Of a DNA stretch of 64,000 nucleotides, positions 60,174 to 64,000 are shown in pieces. Both the position numbers and the translations under genes were made by a program. The stretch lies in NCBI GenBank assembly GCA_945643635.1, contig CALZFC010000005.1, positions 1,691,001-1,755,000 of the forward strand, read 5' to 3'. The notes below the pieces were generated by a model, which was given only the letters and a program-made list of their open reading frames with translations, had not been told where the DNA came from and made no database searches. Each line of letters begins with the position of its first letter. Within the stretch, counting starts at the first letter, position 1. The DNA comes from Allodiplogaster sudhausi (taxonomy: Eukaryota; Nematoda; Chromadorea; Rhabditida; Diplogasteridae).

Positions 60174-61720
60174 GTCTATCTCTCTCTCAACTTCCCTATC
60201 GCTCTCTCTCTTTTTCTCTTTCTCACCCTTAACTCGCCATCCCTCCCTCATGAGAGGGCCAATGAGCATGTACTCGAGGTTGCTGAGAGCAAGAATGAGT
60301 GAAAGAGAACGGCAACATGGTCGAATAGAGGACGAGAGGGAGGGAGAGAGAGAGGGAGAGAGAGGAAGGGAGAGGGAGGGAGGGGGAGAGCGAAGGAGAG
60401 AAGGGGAGAGGGAGAGGGCGCAGAGGGGGAGAGAATTGAGGGGGATGAAGGTGGCAAATTAGGAGAGCGCGAGAGATAGAGAGAGAGAGATGTGTAATCT
60501 TACAGCTAATGCAAAATAATATTTTTGTGTTACAAACCTAAATACACATGGTTATGATTTCACAATAAAAAATTTTATTGTTAGAATTTTTTTAAACTTT
60601 CTTATGCATTCACATCATGCGGAAAGCGGGCATCATCTTCAAAGGAATATGAGAGATAATAAGAGAGAGATAAGAAAGAGGGTGAGAGAGACTGAAAGAG
60701 AAGAAGAGAGAGCGCACGAGACAACAAGGAAAAGATTGGTGAAGAATAAGAAGAAGAAGAAGAAGAAGAAGAAGCCACTCGACAAGGGCGCCCTAAGGGG
60801 TCTTCAAGGAGATTAGGACGATTACTCTCGCTGTCTGCATCTGTCGCCCATCCTGCACTCTCAGCTGTGCCACTTTGGGCGAGAAACAGAAGAACGAGCA
60901 CGGGGGAACACTGAGGGTATACAGAGAGAGAGAGAGAGAGAGAAAGAGATGTAAAGATATGAGAGAGAAGAAAGGAATGAGAGAGAAGGAGAGAGAGAAA
61001 GTGAGAAAATGCAGAAGAGGTGACTTTGTGAAGGCAGTCGTCTCACAATCAGAAGGTGTGTTAGAAAGTGAGGAAAGAAGAAAAAAGAGAAAGAGAGCAT
61101 GATCGAGAGAGTCCCTCGCATGGCGCAACTCTGCCAACAATTCACTCAGTAGACTGCGACAAAAGAGCGCAGACAGAAGTGAACTGAAGTTAGGAAATAA
61201 GATTCAAATTAGGGTTGTAGGCAGGGATGAGACAGAGAGAGAATGCCATACGACGGGAGAAAACGAGGAGAACATGGGTGTGAATTTAAAACAAAAAATT
61301 ACGTTATAAAATATCCCGATTCAAAGTATATTTCGTTCGAATGATTTTACCAAGATGTTATAGAAAAAATGGTATGTCAATGAGCTTGCAATGAAATAAA
61401 TGCATTCCAAATAAAAAAAACTTGTGAATGAAATAGCGTGACTGACCACCATGACCTTGCGGGTGCGAAGAAGGGCGACGGCGAGCCGTGCGGGGGGCGG
61501 GGCGGCGCGCGCCGCCGCCACCGACGCCGCGAAGGCCGCGGCAGGCCGAGAGGCGCGCGCGAAGAGAAAGACGGACGCGGCGGCCGGCGCGGCGCCCGAT
61601 GGAAGAGACTCGGCGGCGGAGTCGGCGACGCCAGCCTGGCCAGTGGGAGCTGCCGCGACCGCCTCGCTGCTGCAAGAGCTTCCGAGGAGACAGTCGCCGA
61701 TGCGGACACGATTCGACGAC
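19082..61720 (-). CDS. mpz-1: Giant multi-PDZ scaffold protein, MPZ-1/MPDZ/PATJ family (about 60 exons)
   Basis: About 60 exons totalling roughly 7.1 kb (about 2,380 codons) run on the minus strand and end at TGA 19082-19084. Ten PDZ domains are recognisable by their GLGF-type loops, GD-(K/R/Q)-(I/L) turns and helix B. Linkers are acidic or Ala/Pro/Ser-rich. Proteins of this family sit under the membrane, bind C-terminal tails of receptors, channels and junction proteins, and organise signalling or polarity complexes; C. elegans MPZ-1 also has ten PDZ domains. Splice phase agrees across nearly every junction I built. Uncertain points are the exon at 42098-42130, the junction 46509/46455, the donor of 51265-51376, and everything 5' of 55646. 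An alternative start exon may lie at 50285-50338, so two transcripts or two genes are possible. Individual blocks are listed separately. Confidence 0.9.
21499..21705 (-). CDS. mpz-1: Ala/Pro/Ser/Gly-rich linker exon between PDZ9 and PDZ10
   Basis: A 69-codon, GC-rich, phase-0 exon (TTTCAG acceptor, CAG|GTTTGC donor) reading [20 protein letters not shown] and on to SATSSSDQ. Another frame (MERRRRRR...) is also open, but only this one fits both neighbours. It is a flexible, poorly conserved linker. The intron 20610-21498 contains nothing else I can support. Confidence 0.75.
21818..22853 (-). CDS. mpz-1: PDZ9 of the multi-PDZ protein
   Basis: Exons 22853-22761, 22591-22469, 22212-22147 and 21925-21818. 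In order they give VRLLIYRD (end of PDZ8) with NILEVELTK, then [20 protein letters not shown] (canonical GLGL carboxylate loop) with GRLMTGDQ, then [19 protein letters not shown], then [14 protein letters not shown] and a short linker. All junctions are phase 0. Helix B begins with Gln rather than His, so a class I ligand preference is not obvious. Confidence 0.93.
23020..24021 (-). CDS. mpz-1: PDZ8 of the multi-PDZ protein
   Basis: Exons 24021-23936 (linker and strand B1, ending KESPIQIDK), 23683-23549 ([20 protein letters not shown] and [19 protein letters not shown]) and 23091-23020 ([18 protein letters not shown]). The domain closes with VRLLIYRD in the next exon (22853). It is textbook PDZ, with GLGL loop and helix B His (PHEQA), consistent with class I C-terminal ligands. 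A (GA)n tract (23479-23521) lies next to the 23549 donor. Confidence 0.95.
24022..27572 (-). other. 3.5-kb intron with tandem CT repeats
   Basis: Intron of the PDZ gene between exons 27573-27657 and 23936-24021. It holds (CT)n tracts (24555-24600, 24819-24870, 25390-25436), a 51-bp-period tandem duplication (25089-25194), GA tracts (26740-26765, 27204-27225) and a complex unique segment (25990-26350) with an 85-codon plus-strand frame that I cannot assign. Confidence 0.7.
25089..25194. repeat. Two-copy 51-bp tandem duplication in CT-rich DNA
   Basis: The block starting CTCTATCTGTGGTTTC and ending in TCTCTCCCT recurs 51 bp later as CTCTATCTGCGGTTTC, with one substitution and a short CT length change. 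Confidence 0.8.
27573..27657 (-). CDS. mpz-1: Linker exon of the multi-PDZ protein
   Basis: 28 codons plus one base (phase 1 out), reading [20 protein letters not shown] and ending at AAA|GTAAGTC, a strong donor. The leftover A completes AAT with the AT that opens exon 24021-23936, which supports the join. Isolated between two introns of about 3 kb each. Confidence 0.75.
27658..30647 (-). other. 3-kb intron with GA tracts and a CRE-like palindrome
   Basis: No exon is supported. GA-rich blocks lie at 28230-28350, 28595-28622, 29285-29350 and 29455-29505. GC-richer unique DNA (28700-29060, 29880-30090) includes a perfect CRE-type palindrome (30017-30026). A 362-codon minus-strand frame (29002-30090) is mostly repeat-encoded and not accepted as a gene. 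Confidence 0.6.
30017..30026. promoter_or_regulatory. CRE-like palindrome GTGACGTCAC
   Basis: A full 10-bp palindrome containing TGACGTCA, the classic CREB/ATF binding site, in GC-rich unique DNA upstream of the 27573-27657 exon. It could mark an internal promoter. Sequence match only. Confidence 0.25.
30648..30764 (-). CDS. mpz-1: Acidic linker exon after PDZ7
   Basis: 39 codons, phase 0 on both sides: [20 protein letters not shown] then [19 protein letters not shown], ending AGG|GTAAGA. The acceptor (CGCATTGAG) is plain, and an upstream extension of the frame is possible. Intron 30765-31636 contains a long (CT)n tract (30860-30950) and a 20-bp tandem duplication (TCCGGGTTTAGTAGGTAA, 31101-31138). 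Confidence 0.7.
31637..32248 (-). CDS. mpz-1: PDZ7 of the multi-PDZ protein
   Basis: Exons 32248-32153, 32019-31922 and 31750-31637 give [20 protein letters not shown] (strand B1 and GLGL loop), then [20 protein letters not shown] with VRVGDELLE, then [20 protein letters not shown] with MEMVVLRRP. Phases 1 and 0 agree. Between strand B2 and the GD turn it reads VKVACPLS, rather than the usual Ser-Pro-Ala block, so the pocket may be divergent. Confidence 0.92.
32819..33860 (-). CDS. mpz-1: Long linker between PDZ6 and PDZ7 (four exons)
   Basis: Exons 33860-33693, 33556-33386, 33192-32992 and 32924-32819, all phase-consistent. They encode Ser/Thr/Pro-rich, basic and then acidic stretches ([76 protein letters not shown]). 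[11 protein letters not shown] resembles SH3-binding sequence, by inference. The second exon ends at GAG|GCAAGT, a GC donor with otherwise ideal consensus. The middle exons are strongly GC-rich compared with their introns. Confidence 0.8.
34016..34739 (-). CDS. mpz-1: PDZ6 of the multi-PDZ protein
   Basis: Exons 34739-34664, 34593-34519, 34363-34284 and 34132-34016 give [59 protein letters not shown] with MGDRVLA, and [20 protein letters not shown] with PVRFLLQSL. The long B2-B3 loop and GIFIK...SPAG are typical of the MPDZ/PATJ PDZ that ends in FIVQSL. Helix B starts with His (ATHEEAV), suggesting class I ligands. All introns are short and phase-consistent. Confidence 0.95.
34830..39371 (-). 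CDS. mpz-1: Long inter-PDZ linker between PDZ5 and PDZ6 (ten exons)
   Basis: Exons 5' to 3': 39371-39253, 39041-38808, 38665-38589, 37849-37826, 37277-37144, 36505-36418, 36184-35954, 35648-35482, 35102-35030 and 34931-34830. Every junction agrees in phase, including the split codons A|GC, T|TG and AG|A, which is the main evidence. The residues are Ser/Pro/acid-rich ([38 protein letters not shown]) with some ordered-looking parts ([31 protein letters not shown]). No known domain is seen. The 24-nt exon 37849-37826 (QISDPSVM) is the smallest in this block. Intervening introns carry GA/CT tracts (36871-36896, 37099-37133) and no other genes I can support. Confidence 0.75.
39501..40528 (-). CDS. 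mpz-1: PDZ5 of the multi-PDZ protein
   Basis: Exons 40528-40375, 40257-40160, 39947-39841 and 39596-39501. A Ser-rich lead ([19 protein letters not shown]) precedes [20 protein letters not shown]. The loop is [17 protein letters not shown], followed by [43 protein letters not shown] and the closing [17 protein letters not shown]. The extended end is characteristic of one MPDZ/PATJ-type PDZ. The loop lacks the first Gly and helix B starts with Ala, so ligand class is unclear. Phases are consistent throughout. Confidence 0.92.
40821..44490 (-). CDS. mpz-1: Linker exons between PDZ4 and PDZ5
   Basis: Exons 44490-44404 ([20 protein letters not shown]), 42130-42098 ([11 protein letters not shown], low confidence), 41829-41758 ([20 protein letters not shown]) and 40874-40821 ([18 protein letters not shown], donor GTACGT). 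All are phase 0, so the 33-nt exon can be included or skipped without breaking the frame. Intron 42131-44403 is filled with CT/GA repeats, including a 49-bp tandem duplication, and shows no convincing gene. Confidence 0.6.
42229..42326. repeat. Two-copy 49-bp tandem duplication in CT-rich intron
   Basis: TTTCACTCTCTCTATCAATT with the following CT-rich block is repeated once at 49-bp spacing. Confidence 0.85.
45379..46068 (-). CDS. mpz-1: PDZ4 of the multi-PDZ protein
   Basis: Exons 46068-45940, 45765-45632 and 45463-45379 give [20 protein letters not shown] (true GLGF loop), then [20 protein letters not shown] with [16 protein letters not shown], then [20 protein letters not shown] with AKP. 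The VNDHDL...LERAV...AKP order matches an MPDZ/PATJ-type PDZ. The split codon AG|C at 45632/45463 agrees. Confidence 0.95.
46367..46601 (-). CDS. mpz-1: Linker exons between PDZ3 and PDZ4, with one unresolved junction
   Basis: Exon 46601-46509 encodes [20 protein letters not shown] and ends at AAG|GTACTT in phase 0. The next exon, about 46455-46367, encodes [20 protein letters not shown] then IDTALLLEQ and needs two leading bases. The phases disagree. Either a weaker donor (GACT|GTTTCT, eleven bases on) is used, or the run of ten A at about 46437-46446 has a length error. Everything else about both exons looks coding. Confidence 0.6.
46756..47803 (-). CDS. mpz-1: PDZ3 of the multi-PDZ protein
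   Basis: Exons 47803-47638, 47492-47374 and 46860-46756. The first starts [20 protein letters not shown], a signature of the MPDZ/PATJ family, then [11 protein letters not shown] and GGLGISLE. The second gives [20 protein letters not shown] and [10 protein letters not shown]. The third gives [20 protein letters not shown] and [10 protein letters not shown]. The last donor is AAAG|GCACGC, a GC donor with no GT nearby. PHHY and the long B2-B3 loop are family features. Helix B has His, compatible with class I ligands. Confidence 0.95.
48011..49641 (-). CDS. mpz-1: PDZ2 of the multi-PDZ protein
   Basis: Exons 49641-49518, 48396-48305 and 48154-48011. They read [20 protein letters not shown] with [14 protein letters not shown], then [20 protein letters not shown] with KVHDLILE, then [20 protein letters not shown] and [17 protein letters not shown]. 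The [24 protein letters not shown] sequence that bridges to PDZ3 is highly characteristic of MPDZ/PATJ. The usual GD turn is replaced by VHD. The 49518 donor is AAAG|GCAAGT, a GC donor; the split codon G|AG confirms it. Confidence 0.93.
48397..49517 (-). other. Intron with an 80-nt perfect hairpin
   Basis: PDZ-gene intron holding the hairpin at 48520-48599, CT-rich DNA (48640-48720), a GA tract (48896-48945), a C run (49080-49088) and GA-rich DNA to 49290. No exon is supported. Confidence 0.7.
48520..48599. repeat. Perfect 33-bp inverted repeat (80-nt hairpin)
   Basis: The arm 48520-48552 (starting CATTCAATTCAGTACAAATG) is exactly complementary to 48567-48599, with a 14-nt loop CTGAATGTGTTCAT. 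There is no similarity to exons around it and no target duplication at its ends. Confidence 0.95.
49872..51654 (-). CDS. mpz-1: Linker between PDZ1 and PDZ2, with a possible alternative first exon
   Basis: Exon 51654-51481 (57 codons: [40 protein letters not shown]) joins 51376-51265 ([20 protein letters not shown], Ser/Asn-rich) by split codon G|AC. The 3' end of the second is unsure, because its only good donor (AA|GTCTGC) does not fit the next exon. 50090-49872 ([20 protein letters not shown] and an Ala/Gly-rich stretch) is phase 0. 50338-50285 encodes [18 protein letters not shown] with an in-frame upstream stop and a good donor, and fits 50090 perfectly. It may be an initiator exon of a shorter isoform. 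Confidence 0.6.
51655..54770 (-). other. 3.1-kb repeat-rich intron
   Basis: No exon is supported. GA blocks lie at 52078-52130, 52595-52705 and 52780-52805, and CT blocks at 52270-52310, 53080-53150, 53210-53375, 53640-53720, 54243-54292 and 54360-54410. Long open frames here are composed of LSLS or RERE repeats. Confidence 0.7.
54771..55646 (-). CDS. mpz-1: PDZ1 (equivalent to MPDZ PDZ2) of the multi-PDZ protein
   Basis: Exons 55646-55512, 55223-55149 and 54861-54771 give [20 protein letters not shown] with [20 protein letters not shown], then [20 protein letters not shown], then [43 protein letters not shown] and Q-VA--LR match the second PDZ of vertebrate MPDZ/PATJ closely, which anchors the family assignment. 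The last exon ends A|GTTAGA, and that A completes ACA with exon 51654. Confidence 0.95.
58681..58729. repeat. Two-copy 26-bp tandem duplication
   Basis: TGTATAAATAAATAATGCAA with ATG (58681-58703) recurs exactly at 58707-58729 after TAG. Confidence 0.9.
60741..60774. repeat. (AAG)n trinucleotide tract
   Basis: An AAG-type trinucleotide run with one interruption near its left end, the only clear trinucleotide array in the window. Confidence 0.85.
61456..61720 (-). CDS. mpz-1: Ala-rich upstream exon with PDZ-like ends
   Basis: 88 codons in one very GC-rich frame, with a CTTCTTAG acceptor and an AAG|GTCATG donor (phase 0, compatible with exon 55646). It begins [18 protein letters not shown] and ends [12 protein letters not shown]. 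These resemble the GD-x-LL turn and helix B of a PDZ domain, but about 60 Ala/Ser/Pro-rich residues separate them where about 15 to 20 are usual. It could be a degenerate or expanded first PDZ, or a chance frame in CpG-rich DNA. Assignment to this gene rests on strand, phase and position only. Confidence 0.45.
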
Positions 61721-62268
61721 CTAAGAAGCATGAATTCGCAAAGATATAAAAATTATTTTAAAAAACCAATCTTCGTAGTAATTATAACTAATTATACGAT
61801 TGAAGGCAGCGAATCCCCGGATATAAACAAATTAAGATCTCATCGATATGAAGCTGCAGTAAATGATATAAACTATTTAAAATTTAAATAGAAATACCAG
61901 CGCGAACCCTGGAAGGCCAAATTTGCAAACAAGAGAGTTTTAAAGGAAAACGAGATCAATTACATATAATGGATTACAATGTTCGGATTTGATGGATAAG
62001 AGGAAATAAGGAAACTGATTGTAAGATGTGATGAGGAAGAGAGAGGGCGATAGATAGTGATAGATAAGGAGAGAGAGAGAGAGGCGTTCACTCTCTTGCG
62101 CTCTCTCTCGTTCTCTCTCTCTCTCTTTCTTTAAGAGCGGAAGATGGGATATTCTCGAGAGGTGCTGATTGTGAAGCAGAAGCAATAGCCTTTGTGTGGA
62201 CTAGCGTAGAGCATCAGCAAGGAGAAGGTAATAAGAGCAGCTTGGAAGGCAATCAGTGTACAAAGAAG

Positions 62269-62299
<31 letters not shown>

Positions 62300-63215
62300 G
62301 CATAAAGAAAGTGAGCGAGAGACAGTGGAAAGAGAGTGAGAGCAAGAGAGAGAGAGGGATAGATAGATAGAGATAGAGACGATGAAAAGATAGTAGGAGG
62401 TAATGAGAGAACAGTATATGAAATGAGGATGATTGAGTTGCAGAACATAACGAGAAGATAATCAAAATTTTGTTTACGAATACAGAAATCACCCACAAAA
62501 TAAAATAATAAATATAATGAAAAACAGAAGAGAAAAGAAAAGGTAAAAAGAGGTGCAGATGAAGGGGAAAAGGACAAGAGAATCAGAGAAAAAAGACGGC
62601 AAGGGCAGAACATGCATAAGTGTGGCAAAAAGACGATATTGGCCAGTGGGCAACACAATCTGTTTGTCAGAATGGAGAACGCCCTTTGCTTTCTGCCAAA
62701 AGCTAGCTTTCCTCAGCTGACTGAAATCATGGTGGACGATGGAGTGGAAGATGGGGAGAGATAAAAAGAGAGAGGGAGAAAGAGATAAATAGAGAGACAG
62801 AAAGAGAGATAAAAAAAATGTGGAAAAATCCGGATGAAGAAATCAGAGGGTATAAACAAGGGAATCATAAAGTAGTGCTAAGATATCGGCAGGCTTTGTG
62901 AATGAGGCAATGCTGAGGATGTTCGAAGAAAGAGAGAGCGAGCAGAAGAGAGAGAGAGAGGGTGAAAAGAAAAATGAGAAAAGTGAGTTGAGATAGAAGA
63001 CTGAAGAGGCCGTAAGAGATGCAACAACTAAAAACTAACAACATCTACGAATAATCATATGTGTATAAGTAATCTTTTTTAGTTTTGAAGATCAAATTGG
63101 AATAAAATAAATAAATAAAACGAGCGAAAATAAAGAACGACTTGCACCACAGCCAACTACATCCGCTATATTATTTCTATCTTAAACTCTCCCGATCTCT
63201 CTTACTCTCTCCCCC

Positions 63216-63260
<45 letters not shown>

Positions 63261-64000
63261 TTCTCGGACGTCTTTGCTGGGTTTAAATTTTTTGGCTCGT
63301 TGGGATCCCTTTCTTCGTTAGCACAGAGATGGAATCTGACTGGAATCTCGGAAGTCATGAGGAAGTCCTAGAGATGGAAGGGAGTTAGAGTGAGGAAGAG
63401 ACAGAGAGAGAGAGAGAGAGAGATGAAAGGAGATTTATGAAGTAGGAGACAGCAGCAAAGCAAATACAAAAGTGGAGAAAGGGCAGAAAAGGGGCTAAAA
63501 AAACACAAAAACATGCAGCACGGATCAAAAGAGTGTGAGAGAAAGAACTTACTCAAGCAATATAACATGCCACGGGAAACAAAGGAGAGGAGAGAGAGAA
63601 AGCGAGAGAGAGAGAGATGTGAGAAAGTGAGCGAGAGAACGAAATAGACAACGAAGGACAGAAGTGGTGAGAAAGGGTGAGGTATTGAGAAAGAAACAAG
63701 TGTAAACATGAGAAAAAAAAGAGTGAAAGAGGAAGACAGAGGAAGTTATAGAGATTAAGGGAGAAAGAAAGAATACTAACAGAAACCGGCGCTTTCTCGT
63801 GTCGTCATGGGTCTGCCTGAGGCATGAAAATGGAATATGTTCCTGCCATCCTCTCCATCCAGTTGCTACTACCACAGTTTCTCTCCTTCTTTCTCTATCT
63901 CACTCTCCAGAAGCAGCTCGCGCTCTCAAGCCAAGTAGTATCCCATATCCGCTTCCAGCTCTTTCTTTCTACCTCTCACACACACTCTCTCTCTCCGTCA
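61721..64000. other. Right end of window, no supported gene
   Basis: GA blocks lie at 62068-62082, 62266-62300, 62330-62380, 62935-62962, 63402-63422 and 63588-63618, with a (CT)n tract at 63221-63256. I looked on the minus strand for an L27 domain or further PDZ exons of the scaffold gene and found none. It may be intron or 5' flank. Confidence 0.5.
63221..63256. repeat. (CT)n microsatellite
   Basis: A pure CT tract of about 36 bp, typical of the long dinucleotide tracts in this window; comparable ones lie at 5180-5213, 18126-18171, 23479-23521, 29460-29500, 37099-37133, 41570-41602, 47290-47332 and 54243-54292. Confidence 0.9.

Larger units (their letters stand above)
55647..61455 (-). other. 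5.8-kb repeat-rich intron
   Basis: No PDZ-gene exon is supported. It holds GA blocks (55945-55982, 56185-56310, 57100-57155, 58868-58910, 59125-59165, 60320-60440, 60920-61000), CT blocks (56760-56865, 60137-60230), a 26-bp tandem duplication (58681-58729), an (AAG)n tract (60741-60774), and a 50-codon plus-strand mixed-residue frame ending at 57610 ([20 protein letters not shown]) that I cannot assign. Confidence 0.6.

Overview
This is a eukaryotic window from an invertebrate, most likely a nematode. Genes are split by many short and a few long spliceosomal introns, the glutathione S-transferases are of the nematode/sigma type, and most of the window is one MPZ-1/MPDZ-like multi-PDZ gene. 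Introns and spacers are saturated with (GA)n/(CT)n low-complexity sequence, so nearly all long open frames rich in LSLSLS or RERERE are repeat artefacts. Exon coordinates below were built by hand from splice sites, reading phase and family motifs; no alignment program was run.

Left part (1-10 kb): the 3' end of an unrecognised plus-strand gene, then three glutathione S-transferase (GST) genes in tandem on the minus strand (979-2278, 3741-4816, 7023-8456). A small plus-strand gene for a secreted Pro/Ser/Tyr-rich protein (6063-6689) faces the third GST. This pair is a segmental duplication: the older-looking left copy holds a stop-containing remnant of the secreted-protein gene (726-890) and a GST that has lost one whole exon and its catalytic tyrosine, yet keeps a continuous frame.

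Middle (11-19 kb): two plus-strand catechol/caffeoyl-CoA-type O-methyltransferase genes. The first (11294-13116, seven exons) is complete. The second (14430-15190) keeps only the first and last exon, joined across an intron built of 45 ten-base repeats. Next comes a 2.8-kb inverted-repeat transposon-like element (15688-18494) with dense AAAGCGTT motifs, a nested small hairpin element and no recognisable transposase.

Right part (19-64 kb): a giant minus-strand gene of about 60 exons (19082-61720) for a scaffold protein with ten recognisable PDZ domains, plus a possible PDZ-like upstream exon, joined by long acidic or Ala/Pro/Ser-rich linkers. Its domain order and motifs match the MPDZ/PATJ/MPZ-1 family. 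The 5' end is not secure and may lie beyond the window. Three of its introns use GC instead of GT donors, and so does one GST intron.

Themes worth attention are in-frame exon loss in tandem paralogues, GC-AG introns, perfect short hairpins of recent origin, and the repeat-built intron of the reduced methyltransferase gene.
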